Assembly (NCBI GenBank): GCA_963803155.1
Contig: CAWDMN010000056.1
Span: 35,083-99,082, forward strand
Length of the DNA stretch: 64,000 nucleotides
Direction of reading: 5' to 3'
Source of the DNA: CAWDMN01 sp963803155
Lineage (GTDB): Bacteria; Acidobacteriota; Terriglobia; Versatilivoradales; Versatilivoraceae
In this document: piece by piece, positions 26,517 to 35,655 of the stretch
Position numbering within the stretch: position 1 is the first letter of the stretch
Layout: each line of letters begins with the position of its first letter
Translations under genes and position numbers: made by a program
The notes under the pieces: model-generated
The model's database searches: none
The model's input: the letters and a program-made list of their open reading frames with translations, nothing else
What the model was told of the DNA's origin: nothing

Positions 26517-27199
26517 TTTTTCCGCAGTGGCGTCAGCAAACGGAATAGGCTGAGGGGGGGAATAAGGCGAAGGTACGCTTTGTGAATCTCTACCCTCTCT
26601 TTGGCCATCATATGGGAGTCCGCAGGAGTCGAAGATATTTTGTCCACTACATCCATGCCTTCCACAACATGGCCCCAGGCCGTATGTTTTCCATCCAGTT
26701 GAAGCTGATCGGCCACACAAATGAAGAACTGAGATCCCGCGCTGTTGGGGTTATCGGGCAATAAGATAGCAGACACGGTTCCACGAAGATGCTTGGTATC
26801 GTTGATTTCCGCTTTCAGGACATTTAATCCGCCAGTTCCGTAAAGCGCTTTCTTGGAGGGGTTTTTTGTCAATGGATCTCCCCCTTGAATAAAGCCACCC
26901 AACAAAACCTGATGAAAAGTGGTTCCGTCAAAAAAACCCGATTTAATCAAAGAAGCAATATACCTACAGTGTTCCGGCGCTTTGTCGGCGTAAAATTCAA
27001 TGATTATTTGGCCCAGAGAGGTCTCAAGCACTGCCTGCTGATTCTTGATCTCCTCGACGCTGATCAAAGGCGCCAGAGCTGGCGATTCTACCGGCACTGA
27101 AGCCGCTGGGCGCTCGATGGAAGGTTTTCGAGCTTGTGCGCGTAGACCCCACGGCAGAAGGGCAAGCAAAACGACAAGCGCAATCAGTTTTCCTAGCAT
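26513..27199 (-). CDS. Exported cyclophilin-type peptidyl-prolyl isomerase
   Basis: A 228-residue cyclophilin with a signal peptide (MLGKLIALVVLLALLPWGLRA), so it acts in the periplasm as a folding helper. The domain runs from about 55 to 205: LETSLGQIIIEFYADKAPEH, GGFIQGGDP, NSAGSQFFICVADQLQLDGKHTAWGHV. GGAGAAATTCC precedes the ATG at 27199. The last 20 residues are oddly hydrophobic and basic and may be read out of frame with the original sequence. It is divergent from htrA, another envelope folding and quality-control gene. Confidence 0.88.
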   Translation of the reverse strand: MLGKLIALVVLLALLPWGLRAQARKPSIERPAASVPVESPALAPLISVEEIKNQQAVLETSLGQIIIEFYADKAPEHCRYIASLIKSGFFDGTTFHQVLLGGFIQGGDPLTKNPSKKALYGTGGLNVLKAEINDTKHLRGTVSAILLPDNPNSAGSQFFICVADQLQLDGKHTAWGHVVEGMDVVDKISSTPADSHMMAKERVEIHKAYLRLIPPLSLFRLLTPLRKK

Positions 27200-27495
27200 G
27201 GAATTTCTCCACCAAATATTGCCGCAAAATTCGGAATATGTTTTTTGACAACAGCAATGCCAGTTCGATGTCATTGAATGGTTCACGTTTAGATTGATCT
27301 AGCGACATTCCCTTTCCAGTGCCATTTTTGCATATTTCGCAAATCGGTTCATGCCAAATCAGCATGCGAAGGTCGAGGCTAAAATCCACTCAGACAGATA
27401 ACGCTTTGAATTAATGGCGATTAAATATTGACACTCTTTGGCACCAGTTTTGCACTTAAAACGTCGTCTAAAGAAATTGGTGGGAAGGAAAAAAA
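27200..27495. other. Divergent regulatory gap (cyclophilins/htrA)
   Basis: 296 bp between the divergent cyclophilin and protease genes. It contains the sigma-54-type element described separately; no gene is visible. Confidence 0.5.
27439..27454 (+). promoter_or_regulatory. Sigma-54 (-24/-12) type promoter before htrA
   Basis: TGGCAC-N5-TTGCA is a full match to the sigma-54 consensus, with GG at 27440-27441 and GC at 27452-27453 separated by ten bases. The htrA start codon is about 42 bases downstream. A TTGACA at 27429-27434 could also serve sigma-70, but no good -10 box follows it at 17 bases. Confidence 0.6.
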
Positions 27496-29049
27496 ATGAA
27501 ATTCAACTATGAAAGGATTTTAGACGTCATGAAACGAAACAAACTGCTTTTTTTTGGCATGATTTTCACAACGCTTCTGATCGGAGTATTGGTGGGAACC
27601 ATGATTAACCGGTCCGTCAATGCCGAAAAGTTGGGCTCCTCCGGCAACCCGGCACCATTGACTATTCCATCCCCCATACAACTCTCCAGTGAGTTTTCAA
27701 AAATTGCCAAGGCTGCCGAACCAGCAGTGGTGAATATCAGCACCGAGACTATTATTAAGAGCCAAACGCGCCGCCGTTCCCCACAGTCTGAAGGCGACCA
27801 ACAAGATCCCTTTGATTTCTTTGAAAGATTCTTCGGGATGCCAGGCCCCATGCAAATGCCCGAAAGACAGAAGAGCAACGCTTTGGGATCGGGTTTTATC
27901 GTGGACAAGACAGGTTACATCGTCACCAATGCCCATGTGGTGGACGGTGCGGACACAATTACTGTCAAGCTGGCCAGCGGTGATGAATTCAAGGCCAAAG
28001 TGATCGGGAAGGATCAAGGTAGTGACATTGCCGTGATTAAAATTGAAACCAACAAAGATCTGCCCACTATAAAATTGGGCAATTCCGACTCCATGGCCGT
28101 GGGGGATTGGGTTTTAGCCATTGGCAGTCCTTTTGGCTTTGAGCAAACGGTAACGGCGGGAATTGTGAGTGCCTTGGGCCGATCAGGGCCTAAATTCCAA
28201 AGGTATTTACAGACGGATGCCGCCATCAATCCTGGCAATAGCGGCGGGCCGCTAGTCAATATGGCGGGAGAAGTGATTGGCGTTAACACCGCCATTGTTA
28301 CCCCTTCCGGAGGATATGCCGGAATAGGATTTGCACTCCCCTCAAATTCAGCCGCGAATATCTACAATCAATTGGTGAAATCCGGCAAAGTGACCCGGGG
28401 AGCCATCGGGATTGAGATGCAGTCGAATGTCGATGTTCGAACGCTGAAAGCTTTGGGCGCCGCTGACGGAAAGGGAGTCCTCGTTACGAGTATTCCCGAT
28501 GCCAACAGCCCGGCTGCCAAAGCAGGATTGAAACGGGAAGACATTATCGTCGGAGTGAATGGTAAAAAAGTGAACGACTCCTCGGAATTGTTGGGGCTGA
28601 TTTCCGACATGACGCCCGGACAAACCGTTGATATCCGCTATCTACGCGGCGGCAAGGAAAACACCACCAAAATTGTGGTTGGGGATCGAAAGAATGTCAT
28701 TCATGAGGAAGAGGCAGACAATGCGGGAGAAGCCGATGAGAATCAGCCCAATGTGAAGCTGGGGATTTCGGTTCGTAATTTGGGCCATGATGAGGCTAGA
28801 AAATATGACCTTCAATCCGGTGAAGGAGTTTTAGTCAGCAAGGTTCAACCCGGGAGTGTGGGAGATGATGCCGGCCTGCAAGCAGGCGATGTGATTGTTG
28901 AAGTCAACCGGCAGGTTGTGCACAATCCTGAAGAGTATCAAACGATCACCAGCCGTCTCAAGTCCGGATCGGATGTTCTTTTCCTGGTCAAACGGCCCAG
29001 TCCAAGAGGAGCAGCGGTAACTCTCTATATGGCTGCTCAACTTCCCTGA
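27496..29049 (+). CDS. degP: HtrA/DegP-type serine protease with two PDZ domains
   Basis: A trypsin-fold protease of 517 residues with an N-terminal membrane anchor or signal (residues 17-37). The catalytic triad is His147 (TNAHVVDGAD), Asp177 (GSDIAVIKI) and Ser249 (NPGNSGGPLV). Two PDZ domains lie at about 300-395 and 420-510. The family degrades or refolds damaged proteins in the periplasm. GGAAGG precedes the ATG at 27496, and the gene has a sigma-54-like promoter. It lies beside the two cyclophilins, which fits an envelope-stress set. A strong terminator follows. Confidence 0.95.
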   Translation: MKFNYERILDVMKRNKLLFFGMIFTTLLIGVLVGTMINRSVNAEKLGSSGNPAPLTIPSPIQLSSEFSKIAKAAEPAVVNISTETIIKSQTRRRSPQSEGDQQDPFDFFERFFGMPGPMQMPERQKSNALGSGFIVDKTGYIVTNAHVVDGADTITVKLASGDEFKAKVIGKDQGSDIAVIKIETNKDLPTIKLGNSDSMAVGDWVLAIGSPFGFEQTVTAGIVSALGRSGPKFQRYLQTDAAINPGNSGGPLVNMAGEVIGVNTAIVTPSGGYAGIGFALPSNSAANIYNQLVKSGKVTRGAIGIEMQSNVDVRTLKALGAADGKGVLVTSIPDANSPAAKAGLKREDIIVGVNGKKVNDSSELLGLISDMTPGQTVDIRYLRGGKENTTKIVVGDRKNVIHEEEADNAGEADENQPNVKLGISVRNLGHDEARKYDLQSGEGVLVSKVQPGSVGDDAGLQAGDVIVEVNRQVVHNPEEYQTITSRLKSGSDVLFLVKRPSPRGAAVTLYMAAQLP

Positions 29050-29064
29050 GCAAAACTGGCGGAC

Positions 29065-29091
29065 AAGGGCAGCCCCCGGCTGCCCTTTTTT
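29065..29091 (+). terminator. Intrinsic terminator after htrA
   Basis: AAGGGCAGCC and GGCTGCCCTT pair perfectly around a CCC loop, followed by a run of T. It ends the protease transcript. Confidence 0.93.
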
Positions 29092-29113
29092 ACTTCTACA
29101 TAAAATTGCCTGA

Positions 29114-29142
29114 TTGCCTGGAAAAAGCGAAACGGCTATAAT
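29114..29142 (+). promoter_or_regulatory. Sigma-70-type promoter
   Basis: TTGCCT (29114-29119) and a perfect TATAAT (29137-29142) with a 17-bp spacer, 66 bases before the ATG of the following gene. Confidence 0.7.
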
Positions 29143-29207
29143 CGGACCGTCATTGTAAAGCTAGGTTTGTATAGTTTGGAGGATTCGATCATGAGGGAGG
29201 AGATTCT

Positions 29208-29855
29208 ATGAAATGCATCGTCAGCACAATCGGACGGTTGCTCCTCATATTTTGGCCTATTGCAACGATTGGATTTTCCCAGGCTCCGCATCCTTATACA
29301 ATTCCAGATGGAACAAGAATTCAGGCTCTTTTGGAGACACCTCTCAGCACCAAAACCAGCCATCAGGGCGATCGGTTTGTCACCCGGGTTCATGAAACCA
29401 TTTTGCTCAACGGGAAAGAAGTTATCCCCAAAGGGACAGTGATTGAAGGGAGAGTGGCTGCGGTTAAAAGGCCAAACCATGGCCGTTCGAGAGCGGAGAT
29501 GAATCTGGCGTATGAGCGAATGATATTGCCTAACGGCGTCTCTTTTACGATTGTTGCCACCCAAGCAGACATGGATGATTCCCTCAAAGCGGAGATTGAC
29601 CGCAAGGAGGGAACCATCAAAGGGGAATCGACCAACAAACGGGACGCCGCCGAAGTCGGAGGTGGAGCCGCGGCCGGTGCGGGCGTGGGGGCGATCGCGG
29701 GTGGCGGAACGGGGGCGGCAATTGGAGCCGGTGTTGGCGGAGTAGTAGGGCTGATCGATTCAATGCGACGGAAGGGAAAGGATATCAAATTACCAGCAGG
29801 TACTCGGTTAGTCTTGCGCTTGGATCGCCCCTTAACGATTCAATCCACGCGCTGA
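29208..29855 (+). CDS. Exported protein with glycine-zipper segment
   Basis: A 215-residue exported protein of unknown function. A signal peptide (about 1-24) is followed by an all-beta region with HQGDRFVTRVHETILLNGKEVIPKGTVIEG, which resembles the beta-barrel of TrbI-like proteins. A long Gly/Ala-rich stretch at about 148-185 could be a glycine-zipper membrane segment. The end (LPAGTRLVLRLDRPLTI) repeats the motif of the beginning. It has a good promoter at 29114-29142. The PG-binding-like gene follows 36 bp later. I do not assign a function. Confidence 0.7.
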   Translation: MKCIVSTIGRLLLIFWPIATIGFSQAPHPYTIPDGTRIQALLETPLSTKTSHQGDRFVTRVHETILLNGKEVIPKGTVIEGRVAAVKRPNHGRSRAEMNLAYERMILPNGVSFTIVATQADMDDSLKAEIDRKEGTIKGESTNKRDAAEVGGGAAAGAGVGAIAGGGTGAAIGAGVGGVVGLIDSMRRKGKDIKLPAGTRLVLRLDRPLTIQSTR

Positions 29856-29891
29856 CGCTCCACTTTTGGTTTATGAGGATATTCATTTTTT

Positions 29892-30326
29892 ATGTCTTTG
29901 TGGCAATCGACTCCCTCTTTTTTATTGATTATCTCATTGTTGTTATTGGATTCTTTTTCGGCAACCAAGCCCACTTCACCTAAGACCCCCGCTGCCTCCA
30001 AATCCACAGTTTCTGCTACTCTCCGTTCAACTCGATCTGCCAATACCACGAAAGCCTCAAACCGGCGGAAAAGAAGCAGGAAATCCCAGGCAGGCAAAAA
30101 ATCGTCCAAACATTATGTGCGAAAAATTCGTGGACAAAAGGAGATCGAGTCCTCTCGGGTCCTCGAAATTCAATCCGCATTAGCCGGAGCTGGTTATTTC
30201 CCAGGAGAACCCACAGGACAATGGGACCAGGCAACCGTTGATGCCATGAGAGCATACCAACAATCGAACGGGTTTAAGACTACTGGAAAGCCGGATGCCC
30301 TTTCCCTGAAAAAACTTGGTCTCTGA
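29892..30326 (+). CDS. Exported protein with peptidoglycan-binding domain
   Basis: A 144-residue protein with a signal peptide (about 1-23), a basic Ser/Thr/Lys-rich linker and a C-terminal peptidoglycan-binding domain (about 85-144, RVLEIQSALAGAGYFPGEPTGQWDQATVDAMRAYQ). The fold binds cell wall, so it may anchor the neighbour or serve as a wall-associated factor. It is 36 bp downstream of the glycine-zipper gene. Confidence 0.8.
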   Translation: MSLWQSTPSFLLIISLLLLDSFSATKPTSPKTPAASKSTVSATLRSTRSANTTKASNRRKRSRKSQAGKKSSKHYVRKIRGQKEIESSRVLEIQSALAGAGYFPGEPTGQWDQATVDAMRAYQQSNGFKTTGKPDALSLKKLGL

Positions 30327-30416
30327 TTCATTCTTTCGCGGTTTAATCACCTTCTTTTGCCTTAAGTCCATTCTTCTTGATTCGACAGAATAGAGCAAAA
30401 TCGCTGGAGCAGGTTT

Positions 30417-32015
30417 TCATCGAGGAAGATTGGAGTCTGTCCCTATCTGGGCAGATTCGTTGACCAAAGATTCCAATCGGTTCAGGCTATTTTGAAGCCT
30501 GCCAAGATAGAATCGACTATCGGAAGAAAGCTGCGCCCCAATCTCTTTCTTGAGCAAAGAAAGCAGACCCAGGGCTGAAATCACGGATGCGCGGATATTA
30601 TCATCCACCTGATGGAAGAGCGCATTATACGCGGAAGCCTGTTCGGATGCGAGACTTGTCTGTGTCTCCATACAATCTTCCAGCATTGAATTTTCGATTA
30701 CAATGCCCAACAATCCACATACTGAATTCAGCCATCTTTTTTCGTGTTTGGAATAGCGTCGCTTCCGAGTGATGCAAGCCAAAGTCATGGCACCTACAAG
30801 GTTTCCGGATGATACCAAGGGGACCGCATAGAGTGTTCTAACACGAAAAGTCGCATTGGCAGATCTTGAGATGAGCTTCTGGGCAGCTTCACCATAGGCC
30901 AAAACGGGCTTTTTTTCATCCACTAATTGATTGATCAGGGGAAGATTGCCGTAATCCAGTTTTAAGCTCAAAAAACCTTCGATATTTTCTTGAGAATCGC
31001 TGGAAATCCAAATAGGCTCAAATCGGTTCTCTTTTTCGTTCCAAGAAAAAATTCCGCAACGGTCCACCCCGATGACTCGCAATACGGTGTCGCCAATCGT
31101 TCTGAGTCGATTTTTCATTTTGGCGCTGGCAATGAATTGGTTCAACACTTCCTGAAAAGCTCCATTCAATTCATCTTGATCCGAGAGGTTGGAAAACATC
31201 CACATCATGGCCCCAACCATAAGAGAAATGATGACACCCATGAGGAGCATCCATGTGGAGACGATCCCCGAGACAGAATCCTGCGGCCAGATTAGCAAAT
31301 CCAAATCCAATTGCCCTACGTTGATTTTATTGCGAACAGGGACACTTGCTTGTCCACTTGGGACGGGCAAAGCCGAATCACTCGAATAAATCAACTTCCC
31401 ATCATCGTAGATCGCACAAAAATAGCGATGTTTGAAAACAGGGTCGAAAAGGGCTGAGAACATTTCCTCCAGCCGAATCACGGCATACACGGAACCCTGG
31501 TATTTTCCTTCAAAAATAATTGGGGCCAAAACCATTAGACCTTTGCCGCTGCTTCCCAAATCGCAAACTCGCGAAACAGCCGGCACTTTTTCAGAAATGG
31601 CCCTCTGAAAAAAAGATTGACGCAAGGCCTCATCAGGAGGGGGAAAAGCATTCAGATTTTCGTTGCTTGCCAAGGCGCCTGAAGGGAGAGGTTCCACCCA
31701 AACATGATTGCTGGTATCCCGGTATTCCACCGTTTTAATTGCTGGATTGCGGTAAATAATATCCCGGCTCAAATCGATAAACAGCTCATGGGAAATGGCA
31801 TGGGTCGCGGACCAATGTGCCCGTAGAGAAAAAACCGCCGATATTTGCGCCCGCAATATAGATTCGAGTGAATTCTTTATTTGTTTTGCACTGATCTCTG
31901 CAATTTGGAGGTTTTTTTGTCGTTCGGCAGAGACTGACGTCAGCCAAAGAAAAGCCGCCAGAATCAAAGAGACCACAAACACTTCAACGGAAAAGAGGAT
32001 TTTTTTTAGCCACAT
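30417..32015 (-). CDS. Membrane sensor (CHASE/GAF-like) without kinase domain
   Basis: A 532-residue protein. Helix 1 (about 6-26), an extracytoplasmic sensor segment of about 220 residues resembling CHASE domains, helix 2 (about 255-280), then a GAF domain (about 305-455, ending VSSGNLVGAMTLACITRKR). The last 60 residues look like a two-helix dimerisation region with FHQVDDNIRASVISALGLLSLL, and end with no histidine-kinase ATPase domain, so the output is missing or passed to a partner. ATG at 32015. No response regulator is next to it. Confidence 0.75.
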   Translation of the reverse strand: MWLKKILFSVEVFVVSLILAAFLWLTSVSAERQKNLQIAEISAKQIKNSLESILRAQISAVFSLRAHWSATHAISHELFIDLSRDIIYRNPAIKTVEYRDTSNHVWVEPLPSGALASNENLNAFPPPDEALRQSFFQRAISEKVPAVSRVCDLGSSGKGLMVLAPIIFEGKYQGSVYAVIRLEEMFSALFDPVFKHRYFCAIYDDGKLIYSSDSALPVPSGQASVPVRNKINVGQLDLDLLIWPQDSVSGIVSTWMLLMGVIISLMVGAMMWMFSNLSDQDELNGAFQEVLNQFIASAKMKNRLRTIGDTVLRVIGVDRCGIFSWNEKENRFEPIWISSDSQENIEGFLSLKLDYGNLPLINQLVDEKKPVLAYGEAAQKLISRSANATFRVRTLYAVPLVSSGNLVGAMTLACITRKRRYSKHEKRWLNSVCGLLGIVIENSMLEDCMETQTSLASEQASAYNALFHQVDDNIRASVISALGLLSLLKKEIGAQLSSDSRFYLGRLQNSLNRLESLVNESAQIGTDSNLPR

Positions 32016-32182
32016 GGTTTTTTGGGCTTAACAGCGATTTTCTTGAAGGCGCAGTCAACGGGTAAAATATATCAAACCCGGCATTAAATGGCAAAACTTA
32101 ATCTCGATGTATATCTATATGGGTACGGGACTTTGTTCCATCCCGCGATTTGTAGGGCGAGCATATCTTGAAATCAAACGGC

Positions 32183-32965
32183 CTATGGCTTTTGTATCAA
32201 TTTTTCCGCCTTCAATTTATTCTGTACATGCCGGCGGACTTCTGGATTCAACCGAGGATCATGGCATAATTCGCGAATGTCCGACGGGCGCAATTCCGGC
32301 AAAAAGCGCAACGCCAGGGAGAGACTAATCAGGGGATGCCGCACCAAGGCCGCCCGCAGAGGATACCGGATTGACCATTTGGGATGTGTCGCAATTGCCG
32401 TGACGATCCCCCTCGAACATTGAGGCTTGTTCAAAGTCTGAATCAGGATTTCTTCGGTCATAAAGGGATTGTTTAATGCTGCCTGGAAGATGGTGGAATT
32501 ATCACCCACCAAAAGATGTTTGACCACACTGACGGGACCTCTGCGAGCAAGATTGATTTTTTGTCCAATCGCCAATTTGGGAATCTGGCTGATCAAAAGC
32601 CCTTCAGCCGCCTGTTTGACTTCGGTGGGAATTGCCGGCCATAAGCAGATGGCCATCAATTCAAAAGGGAAAAGGAACTTGACGATCGGAAGTCCTACCC
32701 ACGGAGGGGTCTTGGGATTCCGCAACAAGGCCAGCTGAATATTATGCTGCGCACTCAAAACTCTCTGTTCGGCAATCAATTTTATGATGTTGGAGGGAAG
32801 GTTTTTTCGATTCAATAGGAGCAAAGCTTCCCGCTGAGTGAAATTCGGATTGGCCAGAAGAGCTTCCAACACCTCCTCTCGCGACGAAAATAACAGAACC
32901 TGCACCTCTTCGCTACTACCAGTCCGCGCTTTCTCCAGATCACTGTCGGGCTCGTGCTCGCTCAC
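32183..32965 (-). CDS. HEAT-like repeat protein
   Basis: A 260-residue helical protein made of short leucine-rich units such as SSREEVLEALLANPNFTQREALLLL and VTAIATHPKWSIRYPLRAALVRHP, which read as HEAT or leucine-rich variant repeats. No catalytic motif. A GTG at 32965 preceded by AAGGA gives a clean start 10 bp after the LOG-family stop; a longer TTG start would overlap it. Likely a scaffold or protein-protein contact; function unknown. Confidence 0.7.
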   Translation of the reverse strand: MSEHEPDSDLEKARTGSSEEVQVLLFSSREEVLEALLANPNFTQREALLLLNRKNLPSNIIKLIAEQRVLSAQHNIQLALLRNPKTPPWVGLPIVKFLFPFELMAICLWPAIPTEVKQAAEGLLISQIPKLAIGQKINLARRGPVSVVKHLLVGDNSTIFQAALNNPFMTEEILIQTLNKPQCSRGIVTAIATHPKWSIRYPLRAALVRHPLISLSLALRFLPELRPSDIRELCHDPRLNPEVRRHVQNKLKAEKLIQKP

Positions 32966-32975
32966 AAGCGGTCCT

Positions 32976-33635
32976 TCAAGGCTCCGCAACGGGATTATTG
33001 CGGATTATTTGCAGAGCTTCTTCGGGTGTCGCCGCCACCTTTAAAATATTCAAATCCTCGGGGGATATTTTCTCCCGGGCCAGCATCGTGTTGCGGATCC
33101 ACTCCAGCAAGCCAGCCCAATATCCATCCCCCAGCAGAATCACGGGAAAAGGCAGAATCTTCTTCGTCTGAATTAGAGTAATAGCTTCAAACAACTCATC
33201 CAATGTGCCAAATCCTCCTGGCAGGATGACAAAAGCACGGGAATACTTGACAAACATTACCTTGCGAATAAAAAAATATCGGAAACTCAAAAGTCTCTTT
33301 ATGAAAGGATTGGGCTTTTGTTCAAAAGGGAGTTCAATGTTCAATCCGATGGATTCCCCTTTGGCTTCTGTTGCCCCTTTGTTGGCCGCCTCCATGATCC
33401 CGGGGCCTCCGCCTGTAATAATGGAATACCCATTCTTTACAAGCAGGTATGCGGTTCGTTCAGCCAAGTGATAATCGGGGTCCACTGGAAGCGTACGGGC
33501 AGATCCAAAAATAGCCACGGCTGGACTGACTCGAGATAGAGTCTCAAATCCCTCCACTAATTCAGCGATGATACGAAAAATTCGCCAAGTATCCTGAGTT
33601 GCGAAACTGTCGATCAGGTACTGTTGTTGATCCAT
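32976..33635 (-). CDS. LOG-family nucleotide phosphoribohydrolase
   Basis: A Rossmann-fold protein of 219 residues. PGGFGTLDELFEAITLIQTKKI and GGGPGIMEAANKGA are the family signatures of LOG-type phosphoribohydrolases, which release free bases (cytokinin in plants) from nucleoside monophosphates. The ATG at 33635 has GAGCGG before it; a TTG start farther out (33707) is less likely. The HEAT-like gene follows 10 bp later. Confidence 0.88.
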   Translation of the reverse strand: MDQQQYLIDSFATQDTWRIFRIIAELVEGFETLSRVSPAVAIFGSARTLPVDPDYHLAERTAYLLVKNGYSIITGGGPGIMEAANKGATEAKGESIGLNIELPFEQKPNPFIKRLLSFRYFFIRKVMFVKYSRAFVILPGGFGTLDELFEAITLIQTKKILPFPVILLGDGYWAGLLEWIRNTMLAREKISPEDLNILKVAATPEEALQIIRNNPVAEP

Positions 33636-33760
33636 GCCAATCCGCTCGCTTTTCAAGTAGAATTCAGATCTTTCGTCAGGAACAAACAGAAAATCCGTCC
33701 CATGCAATTACAAATAAATAATCGGTAAAAAAAACCCAGTCATTATACTTTGTTTTGAAT

Positions 33761-34231
33761 TCACTTCATTATCTTGCCATCTGGCATTACGACGGGCAAC
33801 TCCCGTCTCCTGGTAAAAGATCGAAAATAGATCAAGCTCAACCCACAAATACCCCCCATAGTATCCAACAGGCTATCCCTGATGTCAGCTGTTCTGGAGG
33901 GAACAAAAAACTGGTGTAATTCATCTAAAAAAGCATAGCCAGTCACCAGGCAAAGGGTTAATGCCGCCCAACTCCAATGCCAAGTTCTTTTCTGCTGTGC
34001 CCGAAAACCATGATAAATCAGCACGGCAAAAATAAAATATTCCGACCAATGTCCCATTTTTCGGATCCAGTGGTTGAGCCTTGGGATGGCATCAATAGAA
34101 ATGTTGGGAAAAAGAAAATTCATGAGAGTTTCCAATATCGATTTGGTATTGTCAGAGGAAAACTCCCCGGTTGAAAGAGTAAAAATGACAATGGCCCACA
34201 TGATCGCGGGACCCCAGTATTTTAATTTCAT
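33761..34231 (-). CDS. VanZ-family membrane protein
   Basis: A small membrane protein of 156 residues with about four helices. MGHWSEYFIFAVLIYHG and the closing DELHQFFVPSRTADIRDSLLDTMGG are characteristic of VanZ. The family is associated with envelope resistance, but no vancomycin cluster is near. It probably acts in the inner membrane. Confidence 0.88.
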   Translation of the reverse strand: MKLKYWGPAIMWAIVIFTLSTGEFSSDNTKSILETLMNFLFPNISIDAIPRLNHWIRKMGHWSEYFIFAVLIYHGFRAQQKRTWHWSWAALTLCLVTGYAFLDELHQFFVPSRTADIRDSLLDTMGGICGLSLIYFRSFTRRRELPVVMPDGKIMK

Positions 34232-34320
34232 TAGCGTGAGTAAAAAGCTACACTCCTCTCTTTATGGGGTCAAATACTTGACAATTCAACTAGAAAAAGG
34301 AAATGCCAGGATGCGGATCC

Positions 34321-34806
34321 TCAATCGAGCTTATACTGAAATTTCCGCAAAAGTTCTTTGCGATGCTTCACTTCCTCCGGCGATTCGACTCCCTTTGGAG
34401 ATGCCCCATCAATCACACCTAAAATCCCATTCCCCTGCTCAACCTGGGCTACAACCACTTCAACCGGGTTGGCGGTGGCACAAAAGACTGTACAGACTTC
34501 CTGGCACATTTTCACTGCATTCAGAACATTTATGGGATAAGCATTCTTGAGCACCGAAACGAAAGCATGCCCGGCTCCTAAAGCGAGAATATTCTTTACC
34601 GCACAGGCAATCAAATCCGCATCGTTCCCCTCTTTCCTGACCTTGCAGGGGCCAGAGGCTTCACTAAAAGCAATCCCGAATTTTATCCCGGGAACAGATC
34701 CAACAAAAATTTCATATAAATCTTCCACACTCTTTATAAAGTGAGTCTGGCCCAAGATAATGTTGCAGTCCGTGGGAAATTCCAATTTAACGGTTCTTAT
34801 GTTCAA
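34321..34806 (-). CDS. Adenosine-specific kinase family protein (DUF355)
   Basis: A 161-residue protein of the small DUF355 family (called adenosine-specific kinase from an archaeal structure). GIKFGIAFSEASGPCKVRKEGND and LGAGHAFVSVLKNAYPINVLNAVKMCQEVCTVFCATANPVEVVV match over the whole length. TTG at 34806 follows GGAGGG. Whether it acts as a kinase in this organism is uncertain. Its neighbours are the moaC and VanZ genes. Confidence 0.85.
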   Translation of the reverse strand: MNIRTVKLEFPTDCNIILGQTHFIKSVEDLYEIFVGSVPGIKFGIAFSEASGPCKVRKEGNDADLIACAVKNILALGAGHAFVSVLKNAYPINVLNAVKMCQEVCTVFCATANPVEVVVAQVEQGNGILGVIDGASPKGVESPEEVKHRKELLRKFQYKLD

Positions 34807-34926
34807 TTTATCCCTCCGTCCAGAAAAATGTCAAAAGCGGACCAATTTGATGGACTGACAGTGCCCCCAAAGCAGTCATGCTCACGAAATCTCGACAAAA
34901 GAAAAGTGACAGGAACATGAAAACTC

Positions 34927-35400
34927 TCACTTCCCCTTGATGTAATGACCCGACCGTCCCCCCTCTTTTTCCAACAAGCTGATTTCACCAATAATCATAT
35001 CTCGATCCACTGCCTTGCACATATCATAAATCGTTAACGCGGCCGCCGCGACGGCACTGAGAGCTTCCATTTCCACGCCTGTCCGGGCGGTTGCAGATAC
35101 TTCGGCCTCGATTCTGATGCCATCGGAAGAGGGAGAAAATGTCATCGCCACATGATCCAAGGGAATATTGTGACATAAAGGAATCCACTGTGAAGTCTGC
35201 TTGGCAGCCATAATGCCGGACAATCGGGCTGCTCCCAAAGGATCCCCTTTAGCCAATTGATGGGTATGAATCGACTCCAGAACAGAGGGGGACATGCGGA
35301 TAAATCCCTGCGCCCGAGCTCTTCGCAGAGTGACAGGTTTTTCTCCAACATCCACCATGCGGGCTTGGCCCCTATGATCCAGATGAGTGAACTCGCTCAT
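34927..35400 (-). CDS. moaC: Cyclic pyranopterin monophosphate synthase
   Basis: MoaC makes cyclic pyranopterin monophosphate, the first committed step to molybdopterin. The 157 residues contain IPLCHNIPLDHV, VEMEALSAVAAAALTIYDMCKAVDRDM and the GGRSGHYIKG end. AAAGGAGG precedes the ATG at 35400. moeA lies upstream on the same strand, 255 bp away. Confidence 0.96.
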   Translation of the reverse strand: MSEFTHLDHRGQARMVDVGEKPVTLRRARAQGFIRMSPSVLESIHTHQLAKGDPLGAARLSGIMAAKQTSQWIPLCHNIPLDHVAMTFSPSSDGIRIEAEVSATARTGVEMEALSAVAAAALTIYDMCKAVDRDMIIGEISLLEKEGGRSGHYIKGK

Positions 35401-35503
35401 TGACCCTCCTTTGCTCATCTTCAATTCCCGCAAAAATCCCGGCAATGAGCGTTTGGAATGATTCCCCTGTTAGTCCAACTTTATGCTCTACCCCGAATGG
35501 CGC

Positions 35504-35534
35504 CTATTTAAAGAGCCAAATGCTCTTCAAATAG
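35504..35534. other. Strong hairpin between moeA and moaC
   Basis: A 13-bp stem with one mismatch (CTATTTAAAGAGC with GCTCTTCAAATAG) closes on a five-base loop. There is no clear T-run on either side, so it may be an attenuator, processing site or just a structure. Confidence 0.55.
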
Positions 35535-35655
35535 TGTCGCGGCAGGGCCAGCGCGTCTTTCCTCAGTTGTCCCTCGCCTGTCTCGCCAGAAGCGCCGATA
35601 GCAATGCTTTCAGCCTACTCCCCGCACGCTCGGAGAGAAAGGTAAAGAGGATCGT

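Noticed and set aside
27429..27434. Sigma-70 -35 box (TTGACA) for htrA
   Set aside because: The position 17 bases downstream reads TGCACT, a poor -10 box. The sigma-54 element fits better.
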